Below, piece after piece: positions 1 through 9,089 of a stretch of 64,000 bases of DNA; the first letter of the stretch is position 1, and every line of letters begins with the position of its first letter. Origin of the DNA: Magnetospirillum sp. (lineage in GTDB: Bacteria; Pseudomonadota; Alphaproteobacteria; CACIAM-22H2). The notes under the pieces were generated by a model that made no database searches, was not told where the DNA came from, and was given only the letters and a program-made list of their open reading frames with translations. The position numbers and the translations under genes are program-made. The stretch is taken from NCBI GenBank assembly GCA_027532905.1, contig JAPZUA010000001.1, forward strand, positions 727,950-791,949, in the 5' to 3' direction.

Positions 1-32
1 GGTTGCGAGTCGCGATTTCGAACGATGATGAT

Positions 33-530
33 TCATGACTTAGAGTCTAGTACATTTTGACGCCCAAAGAAAGCGTCATAGAACAGGCAAGCAACGCCGA
101 TAGTAATTCCCGCATCGGCGATGTTGAAAGCGGGCCAGTGATACCCAAACAGGTGGAAATCGAAGAAGTCGAACACGGCGCCGAAGCGGAATCGGTCGAC
201 GACATTGCCGATCGCCCCGCCGGTGACGAGCCCCAGCGCCAGCACGACCGTGCCGTTCTCGGCATTGCGCAGCCACCACAGCAAGCCTGCCACGATCGCA
301 AGTGCTAGGCCTGCAAACAGATAGGCCGAGGCCGACGAGCCCGTGTTGAACATGCCGAAGCTGATGCCGTAGTTCCACACGACGACGAGATTGAAAAACG
401 GCAGCACCTCGACCGACGGCCGGAAGCCGTAGATCAGATATTGCAGCATCGCGTATTTGACCGCCTGGTCGAGCACCAGAACGATGCCGGCCACAATGAG
501 CCCGCGCTTGAGCCGTGCTTGCTGGGTCAT
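33..530 (-). CDS. lspA: Lipoprotein signal peptidase (signal peptidase II)
   Basis: Inner-membrane aspartyl protease that removes the signal peptide of diacylglyceryl-modified prolipoproteins. The 165-residue product has the family's usual size and four hydrophobic spans (about residues 10-28, 65-88, 94-112 and 135-155). The two catalytic aspartates sit in GNVVDR (D112) and FNIADA (D139), and the conserved NYGISFGMF stretch is at 53-61. I chose the start at 530 because its ATG overlaps the ileS stop as ATGA, which implies translational coupling; an in-frame extension further upstream lies inside ileS and is arginine-rich read-through. It is the last gene of the ACT-like/ileS/lspA unit. Identification is firm. 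Confidence 0.96.
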   Translation of the reverse strand: MTQQARLKRGLIVAGIVLVLDQAVKYAMLQYLIYGFRPSVEVLPFFNLVVVWNYGISFGMFNTGSSASAYLFAGLALAIVAGLLWWLRNAENGTVVLALGLVTGGAIGNVVDRFRFGAVFDFFDFHLFGYHWPAFNIADAGITIGVACLFYDAFFGRQNVLDSKS

Positions 531-3403
531 GCGGCCACCGCATCGGCGCAGCGCACGCACAGGCCCGCACGCTTGGTACCGACCTCCGCCAGCACTTTCC
601 AGCAGCGCTCGCATTTCTGGCCGTCGGCGGTTGCGACGACGACCGCCACACCGGGCCGGTCGGGCAGCATGAACGCATCGGCTGGGGCCGCATCGGCCGC
701 GAAACGATGGCCCGAAACGATGAACAATTCGTTCCACGCATCGGCCGAAAGCTCCTGCACCACGGCCGCATCGCCCACATGCACGACCGGGGCGGCCTGC
801 AGCGACGAGCCGATTTTCTTCTGCGCGCGCGCGACTTCAAGGGCCCCCGTGACCGTGCGACGCAGATCGCGCAGCTTCGCCCACTTCTCGGCCAGGCCCG
901 CATCGATCCACGCTGGATCTTGCTTGGCGAAAGCCTGCAGATGTACCGAACCCGCCGCCTCGCCATGGCGCATGCGCCAGGCTTCCTCGGCCGTGAACAC
1001 AAGCACGGGTGCAAGCCAAGTCGCGAGCCGGTCGAACAGGATCGCCATCAGCGTGCGTGCCGCACGGCGGCGCAAAGAATTCTTCGCGTCGCAATAGAGC
1101 GCGTCCTTGCGGATGTCGAAATAGAAAGCCGACAGATCGACTGCACAAAAATTGTGGAGCTCGACGTAGAACGCGGTGAAGCCGAATCCCGCCACCGCTT
1201 CGGCCAACAGCGCATCGAGGCTTGCAACGCGGTGCAGCACATAGCGCTCGAGCTCGGGCATGTCGGCGGGCGCGACGGCCTCGGCGTCCGCATCGTAGCC
1301 GTCGAGAGCGCCCATCAGATAGCGCAGCGTGTTGCGCAGGCGCCGGTAGGTTTCGGCCTGCTGCTTCAGGATTTCAGGGCCGATGCGCAGATCTTCCGAA
1401 TAGTCGGACGCGACGACCCACAGGCGCAGAATGTCCGCCCCGTACTGTTCGATGACCTGCTGCGGGGCCGTGACGTTGCCGAGCGACTTCGACATTTTGC
1501 GGCCCTGCTCGTCGAGCACGAAACCGTGCGTGAGCACGGCCTCGTAGGGTGCACGCCCGCGCGTGCCGCAGGCTTCGAGCAGCGAGGAATGGAACCAGCC
1601 GCGATGCTGGTCCGAGCCTTCGAGATAGAGCGAGGCCGGCCATTTGAGATCCCAGCCGGTTTCGGATGCGGGCGGTTCCAGCGTGTAGGCATGGCTCGAG
1701 CCGCTGTCGAACCAGACATCGACAACGTCGCGGATCTGCTCGTACGCGTCGGAATCGTAAGCCGGACCCAGAAAGCGCGACGGCGGCGAGGCGTACCACG
1801 CATCCGCCCCTTCGGCTTCGAACGCGTCGGCGATGCGTTTGAACACCACTTCGTCGCGCAGCAATTGGCCCGATTTTTTGTCGACGAACACGGCAATGGG
1901 CACACCCCAGGCGCGCTGGCGCGAAATGCACCAATCCGGGCGCTGCTCGATCATTGCCTTGATGCGGTTCTTGCCGGATGCCGGGACCCAGCGCGTGGCT
2001 TCGATGGCCGCAAGCGCTTTGGCGCGCAGATCGTTGGCCGCCATCGAGATGAACCATTGCGGCGTGTTGCGGAACAGCAAGGGCGCTTTCGAGCGCCAAG
2101 AATGCGGATAGGAATGCAGCAAGGTGCCCGTCGCCACGAGATTGCCCGTGGCTTCGAGAACGGCGATCACGCTCTTGTTGGCGTCGCCCGATTTGCCGTG
2201 TTGCGTGAACACGCGCTTGCCCGCGAACAGGGCCACGTGGGGATAGTAGCTGCCGTCGGCCGAAACGGTCTGGGGCACTTCCACGCCGTTCTTGAGGCCG
2301 AGCTCGTAATCGTCCTCGCCGTGGCCGGGGGCAATATGCACGAAGCCCGTCCCGGCCTCGGTCGTCACGAAATCGCCCGTGAAAACGCGCACGTCGAAAT
2401 CGTAGTAACCCTCGCCGCCTTCGATCCCGCGCAACGGATGCGCGCAGACGGTACCGGCGAGTTCGGCACCCGTGGCGCGGTCGTCGAGTGACACGTCGAT
2501 CTCGGCGATTTTAGCGGCTTCGACGAACTCGGTTGCCAGCGCTTTGGCCACGAGATAGCGCGCGCCCACTTTCACCTTCGAATCCGCATGCACGGATTTG
2601 ACGGTGACGAGGTCGTACTCGATCTCGGCGCCCGCCGCGATCGCGCGGTTACCGGGGATCGTCCAGGGCGTGGTCGTCCAGATCACGATCGACGCACCGG
2701 CATGGCGCGGGTTCTTCGGGGCCACGATCGGGAACGCCAGATGGATCGTTGCCGATTTATGTTCGTGGTACTCGATCTCGGCTTCGGCCAACGCCGTCTT
2801 CTCGACGACCGACCACATCACGGGCTTCGAGCCGCGAAACAGCCCGCCATTCATTGCGAATTTGGCGATCTCGCGCGCGATCTGCGCTTCGGCCTTGTAG
2901 GACATGGTCGAATAAGGATTGGCCCAGTCGCCCGCAATGCCGAGGCGTTTGAATTCCGCCTTCTGGATTTCGATCCATTTGGCGGCAAAGTCGCGGCATT
3001 CGCGGCGGAACTCGACGATGTCGACCGCGTCTTTGTCTTTGCCCTTGGCGCGGTACTCTTCTTCGATCTTCCATTCGATCGGCAGGCCGTGGCAGTCCCA
3101 ACCCGGCACGTAGTCGGCGTCTTTGCCCGACATTTGCTGCGTGCGCACGACCACGTCTTTGAGGATTTTGTTGAGCGCGTGGCCGATATGCAGATGCCCG
3201 TTGGCGTAGGGCGGGCCGTCATGCAACACGAATTTCTCGCGGCCCTTCGCAGCCTTGCGCAGCTGGCGATAGAGGTCGCCCGTTTCCCACGCGGCGAGCG
3301 TATCGGGCTCGCGCTTGGGCAGATCGCCGCGCATCGGAAACGCGGTCTGCGGCAGGAAGACGGTCGCTTTGAAATCAGAAGCGGGATTTTGCGGAGCGGA
3401 CAT
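527..3403 (-). CDS. ileS: Isoleucyl-tRNA synthetase
   Basis: Cytoplasmic class Ia synthetase that charges tRNA-Ile and edits mischarged valine. The 958 residues fit the bacterial long form. The HIGH motif is at 72-75 within [16 protein letters not shown], and KMSKS is at 636-640. The C-terminus carries the zinc-binding knuckle with Cys 931, 934, 949 and 952, so this is the zinc-finger-bearing type. The ATG at 3403 is followed by a normal N-terminus. It lies 18 bp downstream of the ACT-like gene and overlaps lspA by 4 bp. In many proteobacteria ribF precedes ileS; here a small ACT-like gene takes that place. Confidence 0.98.
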   Translation of the reverse strand: MSAPQNPASDFKATVFLPQTAFPMRGDLPKREPDTLAAWETGDLYRQLRKAAKGREKFVLHDGPPYANGHLHIGHALNKILKDVVVRTQQMSGKDADYVPGWDCHGLPIEWKIEEEYRAKGKDKDAVDIVEFRRECRDFAAKWIEIQKAEFKRLGIAGDWANPYSTMSYKAEAQIAREIAKFAMNGGLFRGSKPVMWSVVEKTALAEAEIEYHEHKSATIHLAFPIVAPKNPRHAGASIVIWTTTPWTIPGNRAIAAGAEIEYDLVTVKSVHADSKVKVGARYLVAKALATEFVEAAKIAEIDVSLDDRATGAELAGTVCAHPLRGIEGGEGYYDFDVRVFTGDFVTTEAGTGFVHIAPGHGEDDYELGLKNGVEVPQTVSADGSYYPHVALFAGKRVFTQHGKSGDANKSVIAVLEATGNLVATGTLLHSYPHSWRSKAPLLFRNTPQWFISMAANDLRAKALAAIEATRWVPASGKNRIKAMIEQRPDWCISRQRAWGVPIAVFVDKKSGQLLRDEVVFKRIADAFEAEGADAWYASPPSRFLGPAYDSDAYEQIRDVVDVWFDSGSSHAYTLEPPASETGWDLKWPASLYLEGSDQHRGWFHSSLLEACGTRGRAPYEAVLTHGFVLDEQGRKMSKSLGNVTAPQQVIEQYGADILRLWVVASDYSEDLRIGPEILKQQAETYRRLRNTLRYLMGALDGYDADAEAVAPADMPELERYVLHRVASLDALLAEAVAGFGFTAFYVELHNFCAVDLSAFYFDIRKDALYCDAKNSLRRRAARTLMAILFDRLATWLAPVLVFTAEEAWRMRHGEAAGSVHLQAFAKQDPAWIDAGLAEKWAKLRDLRRTVTGALEVARAQKKIGSSLQAAPVVHVGDAAVVQELSADAWNELFIVSGHRFAADAAPADAFMLPDRPGVAVVVATADGQKCERCWKVLAEVGTKRAGLCVRCADAVAA

Positions 3404-3421
3404 CGACAGGGTTCCGAAGGT

Positions 3422-3706
3422 TCAAGCCGCGCGCGCGGCGTTCTGATGGAAGACGAGTTCGACATGCTGCATGCCGACGAATCCGCGGCACGTCCAGGCA
3501 ATATGCTCGGCTGTGACGGCATCGAGCCCGGCGCAAGCAACCTCGATCGCAAGGCTGTCGCCGGACTCGCGCGCGGTGAACAGGCTGGCGGCGAGACCGC
3601 GCTTGTCGAACTGCGCCAGCACGCGGGCGGCCATGCCGATCTCGCGGGTGGCGGTCATAGCGAATCGATACGAGACGAGGGAATCTTCAGGGGCAGGATT
3701 GGACAT
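3422..3706 (-). CDS. Small ACT-domain-like protein
   Basis: A 94-residue protein. The segment YRFAMTATREIGMAARVLAQ followed by FDKRGL resembles the beta-alpha-beta start of ACT domains, as in the small regulatory subunit of acetolactate synthase. The second half (SLAIEVACAGLDAVTAEHIA) fits the rest of such a fold. ACT domains usually bind amino acids and regulate a partner enzyme. Position as first gene of the ileS-lspA unit, 18 bp before ileS, fits a role linked to branched-chain amino acids, but that is inference. The start at 3706 leaves a leader of about 115 nt behind the predicted promoter. It could also be a free-standing ligand-binding domain of unrelated role. Confidence 0.7.
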   Translation of the reverse strand: MSNPAPEDSLVSYRFAMTATREIGMAARVLAQFDKRGLAASLFTARESGDSLAIEVACAGLDAVTAEHIAWTCRGFVGMQHVELVFHQNAARAA

Positions 3707-3751
3707 TGGCGCAAAACTCCGGCTGGCACGGCTGAGGGCGAACGAACGCGA

Positions 3752-3774
3752 CCCGGTTCTCGTCGAGAACCGGG
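3752..3774. repeat. Perfect inverted repeat in the leader of the ileS unit
   Basis: An 11-bp arm (CCCGGTTCTCG) is followed by one base and its exact complement, 46 bp upstream of the ACT-like gene start and inside the transcript predicted from the promoter at 3829-3856. There is no U-run after it on either strand, so it is not a standard intrinsic terminator. It may be an operator or a leader hairpin. Confidence 0.6.
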
Positions 3775-3828
3775 CGGTTAATTCGCGCCGAGCGGCGCGC
3801 TGCGGGATTTGCGCACAACATGGCGCGC

Positions 3829-3856
3829 ACTATAGAGCGCCAGCTTTGGGCGTCAA
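3829..3856 (-). promoter_or_regulatory. Predicted sigma-70 promoter for the ACT-like/ileS/lspA unit
   Basis: On the minus strand TTGACG (3856-3851) is separated by 16 bp from TATAGT (3834-3829). Both hexamers match the consensus at 5 of 6 positions. An AT-rich tract lies directly upstream and could act as an UP element. The start of transcription would be near 3822. Confidence 0.55.
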
Positions 3857-4129
3857 CAAATGGCCAATAGACATATATTATTCTATATAAGATTATTGAC
3901 CATATATGTTATATGTTTTATATATGTTCTTATCTGTCGCGTCGCCATCCTCCGGCAGCGACAGCCCCGCGACGGGCGGCTGATGGCCGGGCTTCCTTCC
4001 CCCCGAAAAACGGGCGTGGCGAAGCGCCCAGGCGTTCCGGCCCCCGGCACCGCGACGGGCCCCCGCCCTGTCGGTTCGTTCCTGACCGACAGGGCGGGTT
4101 GGCTCCTACATCTCGACGAAGTTCTGGAA
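3857..4129. other. Gene-free region between pheT and the ileS unit
   Basis: Together with 3707-3856 this is the only gene-free stretch longer than 300 bp in the window. Positions 3861-3946 are strikingly AT-rich (many TATA/ATAT steps) against a GC-rich background, and lie upstream of the predicted ileS-unit promoter. Positions 3947-4061 hold ordinary GC-rich sequence with nothing I recognise. A strong hairpin follows at 4062-4098, just after the pheT stop. No convincing small gene was found. Confidence 0.6.
4062..4098 (-). terminator. Strong hairpin after pheT, probable terminator
   Basis: A perfect 14-bp inverted repeat (CCCGCCCTGTCGGT and its complement) encloses a 9-nt loop, beginning 32 nt downstream of the pheT stop on the minus strand. 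No U-tract follows, so it may work as a factor-assisted terminator or mRNA 3-prime stabiliser rather than a textbook intrinsic terminator. Confidence 0.55.
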
Positions 4130-6529
4130 TCAGCCGCGCAGGCTCGCACCCGTCGCTTTGGCGACAGCAGCGATGATTTTGGCAGCGAGCGCTTCGAGAT
4201 CGGCTTCGACCAACGTGCGTTCGACCGGCTGGTAGCGCACGGCGATCGCGACCGACTTCTTGCCGGCATCGATGCCCTTGCCGCGATAGACGTCGAACAC
4301 GCTTGCCCCGGCGACGAGCGCTTTGTCCGCCCCGCGCACAGCGCGCAGGATCGCATCGGCCGCAACGCTCTCGTCCACGACAAACGCGAAGTCGCGCTCG
4401 ACGGGCTGCAGGGCTGCGAGCTTCAAGGGTGCACGCTGGCGCCCGGCTTTGGCTTTGGGTGCGGGCAACGCGTCCAAGAACACTTCGCAGGCGACGATCG
4501 GGAAATCGATGTCGAGCGCCTTGAGCGCTTGCGGATGCAGCTCGCCAAACTGGGCCAGCACGGTTTTGGGGCCGAGCTTCAGCACACCCGAACGGCCGGG
4601 GTGGTACCAGCCCGGCGCCTCGCGCGCGACCGCAACGTTCTCGACCGACAGGCCGAGCTGGGCCAACAGCGCAAGCGCATCGGCTTTGGCGTCGAGCGCA
4701 TCGACGGCACGCGCCGTTTGGCCCCAATGGCGACCTAGCATCTGGCCGCCGCGCACAGAAGTTGCAACCATGCGCTGTTCAGTTTCGCCGGGACCCAGGA
4801 AGATCGGGCCGACTTCGAACAAGGCCGCATCCGGCCAACCGCGATCGGCGTTGCGCTTTGCCGCATTGGCAAGATTGGGCACGATCGAGGGGCGCATGTA
4901 ATCGAGATCGGCGCTTATCGGATTGGCCAAGGCCAACGCCGGATTTGTGCCGCCGAAAAACGCGGCTTGGGTGGCGTGCATGAACGAGAACGTGACCGCC
5001 TCGGTGAGGCCCAAGCCTGCCAGCACGCGCTTGGCATCGCGCACGCGGCGCTGGCCGGCGCTGAGCGCCAGAGGCGGCATCGCACCGTCGCGCGGCAATT
5101 TGTTGGCCGGGATCGCATCGTAGCCTTCGATGCGCAGCACCTCTTCGACGAGATCGGCCTCGCCATGCACGTCCGCACGCCAGCCCGGCGGGGCGACGTC
5201 GAGATCGGCGCCTGCTTGGCGCACGTCGAAGCCGAGACGCGTGAGGATCTCCGCTTGGCGTGCCTGCGGCACGTCGAGGCCGCCGAGGCTGGCAACGCGC
5301 CCGGCGCGCAAGCTATAGCGCCGCGCCCAGGCCGGAACCGCACCCGCAACCACCGGTTCGGAGGCTTCGCCGCCGCAGAGATCGAGCACCATGCGCGTGG
5401 CGGCTTCCATGCCGTCCATCACGTAGGCGGGATCGAGGCCGCGCTCGAAACGGTAGCGCGCGTCGGACTGGATTTGGTGATGGCGCCCGGTCATGGCGAC
5501 GCGGATCGGATCGAACAGCGCGATCTCGAGGAACATCTCGGTCGTGCCCGCGTCGCAGCCCGTCCTCGAACCGCCCATGAGACCACCGAGCGAAACGGGA
5601 CCGCTTTCGTCGCAGATCAGCGTCTCGCCGCCCGCCATCGTGTAGCTCTTGCCGTTGAGGGCGGCGATGGTCTCGCCGCCTTTGGCGGCGACGAGCGTGA
5701 GCCCGCCTTTGAGCTTGCCCGCGTCGAACACGTGCAAGGGTCGGTTCACGTCGAGCGTGAAGAAGTTCGTGATATCGACGAGTGTCGAGATCGGGCGCAA
5801 GCCCACGGCGAGCAGCCGGTCGGCGAGCCATTTGGGCGACGGGCCGTTCTTGAGGCCGCGGAAATGGCGACCCACGAAGAACGGGCAATGGCCTGGTTCA
5901 TTGAGCGCGAGCGTCACGCCGGCCGGGCTTTTGTAGGTGCTTGCAACGGGTGCGATCGGCATCGGCTTCAGCGTGCCGAGACCGGCGGCGGCGAGATCGC
6001 GCGCAATGCCGCGCACGCCGAGACTGTCGGCGTGGTTCGGCGTGATCGCGATTTCGATGACCGGATCGTCGAAGCCGAGCAGGCTTGCGAACGGCACGCC
6101 GACGGGCGCGTCCGCCGGCATTTCGATGATGCCGTCATGGTCTTCGCCCAAACCCATTTCGCGCATCGATACGAGCATGCCGTTCGATGCTTGGCCGCGA
6201 ATTTGGCCCGCCTTCAAGAGCAAGCCCGTGCCCGGCACGGTGGAGCCTGCGGGGGCGAACACGCCCTTCATGCCGGTGCGCGCATTGGGTGCGCCGCACA
6301 CGACCTGCACGATGCCGGCGCCCGTATCGACCTGGCAGACGCGCAAACGATCCGCGTCGGGATGCGGTTTGGCTTCGACGACGTAGGCCACTTTGAACGG
6401 CGCCAACGCCGCACCGCGGTCGGCGATGCCTTCGAGCTCGAGGCCGATGGCGGTGAGCTTGTCCGCGATTTCCTTGAGCGAGGCCGTCGTGTCGAGATGG
6501 GTTTTGAGCCAGGAGAGCGTGAATTTCAT
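4130..6529 (-). CDS. pheT: Phenylalanyl-tRNA synthetase beta subunit
   Basis: Large subunit of the heterotetrameric cytoplasmic PheRS. The 799 residues show the usual order. First comes an N-terminal tRNA-binding (EMAP/OB) domain at about 40-150, containing [16 protein letters not shown]. The B3/B4 editing region and the B5 domain follow, and a C-terminal FDX-ACB anticodon-binding domain closes the protein ([20 protein letters not shown] through its end). The true start is the ATG at 6529, giving MKFTLSWLK, the classical PheT N-terminus; it overlaps the pheS stop as ATGA. A longer in-frame extension into pheS is arginine-rich and not credible. A strong hairpin follows the stop. Confidence 0.97.
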   Translation of the reverse strand: MKFTLSWLKTHLDTTASLKEIADKLTAIGLELEGIADRGAALAPFKVAYVVEAKPHPDADRLRVCQVDTGAGIVQVVCGAPNARTGMKGVFAPAGSTVPGTGLLLKAGQIRGQASNGMLVSMREMGLGEDHDGIIEMPADAPVGVPFASLLGFDDPVIEIAITPNHADSLGVRGIARDLAAAGLGTLKPMPIAPVASTYKSPAGVTLALNEPGHCPFFVGRHFRGLKNGPSPKWLADRLLAVGLRPISTLVDITNFFTLDVNRPLHVFDAGKLKGGLTLVAAKGGETIAALNGKSYTMAGGETLICDESGPVSLGGLMGGSRTGCDAGTTEMFLEIALFDPIRVAMTGRHHQIQSDARYRFERGLDPAYVMDGMEAATRMVLDLCGGEASEPVVAGAVPAWARRYSLRAGRVASLGGLDVPQARQAEILTRLGFDVRQAGADLDVAPPGWRADVHGEADLVEEVLRIEGYDAIPANKLPRDGAMPPLALSAGQRRVRDAKRVLAGLGLTEAVTFSFMHATQAAFFGGTNPALALANPISADLDYMRPSIVPNLANAAKRNADRGWPDAALFEVGPIFLGPGETEQRMVATSVRGGQMLGRHWGQTARAVDALDAKADALALLAQLGLSVENVAVAREAPGWYHPGRSGVLKLGPKTVLAQFGELHPQALKALDIDFPIVACEVFLDALPAPKAKAGRQRAPLKLAALQPVERDFAFVVDESVAADAILRAVRGADKALVAGASVFDVYRGKGIDAGKKSVAIAVRYQPVERTLVEADLEALAAKIIAAVAKATGASLRG

Positions 6530-7605
6530 CGCGCAAGTCCGCCGGAAAGGGTGGGAACGTCGACGGCGAGGAAGCCGTAATGTTTGAGCCAGCGCAGGTC
6601 GGCTTCGTAGAAGGTGCGCAAATCCGGGATGCCGTATTTGAGCATCGCCACGCGCTCGATTCCCATGCCGAAGGCAAAGCCCTGATACTCGGCCGGATCG
6701 ATGCCGCACATGGCGAGCACCTTCGGGTTGACCATGCCGCAGCCGAGAATCTCAAGCCAATCGTCGCCCACACCGAGTTTCAATTCGCCGTTGCCGCGCG
6801 TGCAGGCGATGTCCATTTCGGCCGAGGGTTCGGTGAATGGAAAGTAGCTCGGCCGGAAGCGGTAGCGCAGATCGGGGATCTCGAAAAACGCGCGCACGAA
6901 TTCGACGAGGCAGCCTTTGAGATGGCTCATGTTCGAGGTCTTGTCGATCACAAGACCTTCGATCTGGTGGAAGTTCGGCGAGTGCGTCGCATCCGAATCG
7001 GACCGATAGGTGCGCCCCGGTGCCACGATGCGGATCGGCGGCTTCTGGCCCAGCATCGTGCGCACCTGTACGGGGCTCGTATGCGTGCGCAGAACGTTGC
7101 CGTACTGCGCCCCGTCCTTGCCGACGAGATAGAACGTGTCGTGGCTCTGGCGGGCCGGATGCTCGGGCGGAATATTGAGGCGCGTGAAATTGTAGTCGTC
7201 GCTCTCGATGTCCGGGCCTTCGGCCACGGCAAAACCCATCTCGCCGAAGATCGACACAAGCTCGTCGATCGTCTGGCTGATCGGATGGATGCGGCCCTCC
7301 GGCACCGGCCGGGCGGGCAAGGTCACGTCGATCGTCTCGGCCGCGAGGCGAGCCGCAAGTGCCGCATCGCCGAGCGCTTGGCGGCGCTGGCCAAGCTTCG
7401 TTTCGACCGCGTCTTTGAGAACGTTGTACGCGGCACCTTGCGCCTTGCGCAGATCGGGGGCCAGCGTGCCGAGCGTTTTCATGAGCTCGGTGATGCGGCC
7501 CTTCTTGCCCAGAATGTCGATGCGCAAGGCTTCGAGCGCTTCGAGATCGGCGGCAGCTTCGATGCGGGCGGCGAATTCGCTTTCAAGTGCGGCGGTGTCC
7601 GTCAT
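6526..7605 (-). CDS. pheS: Phenylalanyl-tRNA synthetase alpha subunit
   Basis: Catalytic subunit of PheRS (359 residues, class II fold). It has an N-terminal coiled coil (about 1-90, [20 protein letters not shown]). Motif 2 lies around [20 protein letters not shown] and motif 3 around [19 protein letters not shown] chose the ATG at 7605 (MTDTAALES); the frame stays open further upstream, but that extension would run into the hairpin and rplT. It is coupled to pheT by a 4-bp overlap. A U-tract-bearing hairpin between rplT and this gene suggests attenuation or partial termination of read-through from the ribosomal genes. Confidence 0.97.
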   Translation of the reverse strand: MTDTAALESEFAARIEAAADLEALEALRIDILGKKGRITELMKTLGTLAPDLRKAQGAAYNVLKDAVETKLGQRRQALGDAALAARLAAETIDVTLPARPVPEGRIHPISQTIDELVSIFGEMGFAVAEGPDIESDDYNFTRLNIPPEHPARQSHDTFYLVGKDGAQYGNVLRTHTSPVQVRTMLGQKPPIRIVAPGRTYRSDSDATHSPNFHQIEGLVIDKTSNMSHLKGCLVEFVRAFFEIPDLRYRFRPSYFPFTEPSAEMDIACTRGNGELKLGVGDDWLEILGCGMVNPKVLAMCGIDPAEYQGFAFGMGIERVAMLKYGIPDLRTFYEADLRWLKHYGFLAVDVPTLSGGLAR

Positions 7606-7627
7606 GGCGCGTCCTGATGTGCAAACG

Positions 7628-7663
7628 AAAAAAGGGGGCCTGGCCCGGTTCGGCCAGACCCCC
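7628..7663 (-). terminator. Intrinsic terminator or attenuator between rplT and pheS
   Basis: On the minus strand a 12-bp stem (GGGGGTCTGGCC pairing with GGCCAGGCCCCC, one G-U wobble) with a 6-nt loop is followed directly by six U residues. The stem is fully paired only in the minus-strand RNA, which supports this direction. It starts 22 nt after the rplT stop and ends 23 nt before the pheS ATG. Enterobacteria control pheST by attenuation at the same place, but I did not find a phenylalanine-rich leader peptide here. Confidence 0.8.
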
Positions 7664-7684
7664 TCTTCGGGTCGAAACGATCGC

Positions 7685-8038
7685 TTAGAGGGCGGCCTTG
7701 GCCTTTTCAACCAAGGCGCCAAAACCGGCCGGATCGGTCATGGCGATGTTCGCCAGAACCTTGCGGTCGATTTCGACTTCGGCCTTCTTGAGGCCGGCGA
7801 TCAGCGTCGAATAGGTGAGACCGTGCTCGCGCGCACCGGCGTTAATGCGCTGGATCCACAAGCCGCGGAATTCGCGCTTCTTGTTGCGGCGGTCGCGATA
7901 GGCGTATTGCAGCCCCTTCTCGAGACGCTCGAGAGCGGCGCGGAAGGTGTTGCCGTTGCGGCCGACAAAACCGGCCGCTTGATCGATGACTTTCTTGTGG
8001 CGAGCACGCGCGGTGACGCCGCGTTTTACACGAGCCAT
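7685..8038 (-). CDS. rplT: 50S ribosomal protein L20
   Basis: A 117-residue basic ribosomal protein of exactly the family length, starting [19 protein letters not shown] and containing the L20 signature [21 protein letters not shown]20 binds 23S rRNA early in large-subunit assembly and in several bacteria represses its own operon. It sits 29 bp after rpmI, and both are likely transcribed from the promoter upstream of rpmI. Identification is certain. Confidence 0.99.
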   Translation of the reverse strand: MARVKRGVTARARHKKVIDQAAGFVGRNGNTFRAALERLEKGLQYAYRDRRNKKREFRGLWIQRINAGAREHGLTYSTLIAGLKKAEVEIDRKVLANIAMTDPAGFGALVEKAKAAL

Positions 8039-8067
8039 GGTTCGCTCCTTCTTTCTCTAGCGCCGGA

Positions 8068-8268
8068 TCAAGCGTAGGGCAGGAAGAAGCGCTTCACGCG
8101 CACTTCTTCGCCATGCGTCAGCACGAACGTGCCGCGCGAGGTCCGCTTCATCTTCTGGGGGCGTTTGCGCAGATTGTGGCGCTTGGCGCCCACGGCGGCG
8201 AGAACCTTGCCGCTGGCCGTGACTTTGAACCGCTTCTTGGCGGCCGACTTGGTCTTCATCTTGGGCAT
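8068..8268 (-). CDS. rpmI: 50S ribosomal protein L35
   Basis: A 66-residue, very basic protein starting MPKMKTKSAAKKRFKVTASG, the canonical L35 N-terminus. A strong Shine-Dalgarno (AAGGAG) lies just upstream of the ATG at 8268, which settles the start; the in-frame upstream extension is not plausible. It is followed by rplT. A predicted sigma-70 promoter at 8375-8403 would serve rpmI, rplT and by read-through pheST. Confidence 0.98.
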   Translation of the reverse strand: MPKMKTKSAAKKRFKVTASGKVLAAVGAKRHNLRKRPQKMKRTSRGTFVLTHGEEVRVKRFFLPYA

Positions 8269-8374
8269 TTTGATCTCCTTCCATATTCCAGCGGTTGGGC
8301 ATGCCCTGTTGGAGTGCATCGACGGCAAGCCGTCTTCTCTCCGCGCCGTGGCCGCTGCGGATTTAAGGACGCGC

Positions 8375-8403
8375 GTTATACAAGGGGCCGCCCGGCTTGG
8401 CAA
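8375..8403 (-). promoter_or_regulatory. Predicted sigma-70 promoter for rpmI-rplT
   Basis: Minus strand: TTGCCA (8403-8398), a 17-bp spacer, then TATAAC (8380-8375). Each hexamer matches consensus at 5 of 6 positions with optimal spacing, the best promoter by eye in the window. The -35 element lies in the middle of a perfect 10-bp inverted repeat (8390-8410). Transcription would begin near 8368, about 100 nt before the rpmI start. Confidence 0.6.
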
Positions 8404-8410
8404 GCCGGGC
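8390..8410. repeat. Inverted repeat overlapping the rpmI promoter -35
   Basis: GCCCGGCTTG is followed by one base and its exact complement, 33 bp downstream of the infC stop. It could be an infC terminator stem (no U-tract follows) or an operator over the rpmI -35 box. The sequence does not decide between the two. Confidence 0.5.
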
Positions 8411-8442
8411 AAAACCGAGGAAGGAAGGCCTAAACCGCGCCG

Positions 8443-8979
8443 TTACTTCGGGGCGACGACCATCGTCATTTGGCGGCCTTCCATGCGCGGATGCGATTCG
8501 ACCTTGGCCAGAAGCGTGAGGTCTTCGCGCAGGCGTTCGAGCAGCTGGTGCCCGAGTTCCTGGTGCACCATTTCGCGGCCGCGGAAGCGCAACGTGACCT
8601 TGACCTTGTCGCCTTCGTCGAGGAAGCGGACCATGGCGCGCTTCTTGACGTCGTAGTCGTGGTCGTCGATGCCGGGGCGCATCTTGATCTCTTTGATCTC
8701 GATGACCTTCTGCTTCTTGCGCGCTTCGTTGGCTTTTTTCTGCTGCTCGTATTTGAATTTGCCGAAATCGAGCAGTTTGGCGACGGGCGGCTCGGCGTTG
8801 GGGCTCACCTCGACAACGTCGAGGCCGGCATCCCAGCCCAATTGAAGCGCGTCGAAGACGTTGACCACACCGAGCATTTCGCCTTCCGCACCGATCAGGC
8901 GCAGGTCCGGCGATTCGATCTGGTCGTTGATCCGCGGGCCGTCTTTGGCCGGCGGGGCATCCTGGGAAGGTCGGGCGAT
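8443..8979 (-). CDS. infC: Translation initiation factor IF-3, AUC start
   Basis: IF-3 binds the 30S subunit and discriminates against non-canonical starts. From the first in-frame ATG (8877) the protein would lack its N-terminal segment, and the frame upstream of that ATG still reads as IF-3: [20 protein letters not shown] matches the universally conserved IF-3 N-terminus. The frame is closed 12 bp before an ATC codon at 8979, which is preceded by a purine-rich AGAAGAGA. Starting there gives 178 residues, the normal length. Rare AUU/AUC/AUA starts are known for infC and allow IF-3 to repress its own synthesis. The body has [20 protein letters not shown] and [15 protein letters not shown]. 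Confidence 0.93.
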   Translation of the reverse strand: MARPSQDAPPAKDGPRINDQIESPDLRLIGAEGEMLGVVNVFDALQLGWDAGLDVVEVSPNAEPPVAKLLDFGKFKYEQQKKANEARKKQKVIEIKEIKMRPGIDDHDYDVKKRAMVRFLDEGDKVKVTLRFRGREMVHQELGHQLLERLREDLTLLAKVESHPRMEGRQMTMVVAPK

Positions 8980-9061
8980 GGGCGTTCTCTTCTGTTACGG
9001 AACCCCGGATACGCGCCTCGCAAAAGCGGTCCGGTCGGTCCGGTGGGGTAATCGATGGCCG

Positions 9062-9089
9062 AATTTACGGATCGTGGCCCTTAAGTCAA
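9062..9089 (-). promoter_or_regulatory. Predicted sigma-70 promoter for infC
   Basis: Minus strand: TTGACT (9089-9084), 16 bp, then TAAATT (9067-9062). The -35 overlaps the stop codon of the upstream glycosyltransferase gene. Transcription near 9055 would give a leader of about 75 nt before the infC AUC codon. Confidence 0.45.

Noticed and set aside
515-2491. Long open frame on the plus strand opposite ileS (about 658 codons)
   Set aside because: It is antisense to a certain ileS gene, His/Arg/Gly-rich, without motifs or a ribosome site. Open antisense frames are expected in GC-rich DNA because of codon bias.
3707-3828. T-box-like riboswitch upstream of ileS
   Set aside because: No T-box sequence, specifier loop or terminator/antiterminator pair. 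T-boxes are essentially a Gram-positive device.
3860-4738. Plus-strand open frame with a hydrophobic N-terminus starting in the AT-rich island
   Set aside because: After about 25 residues it runs antisense through pheT with Arg-rich sequence and has no ribosome site. The hydrophobic start is a product of the AT-rich DNA.
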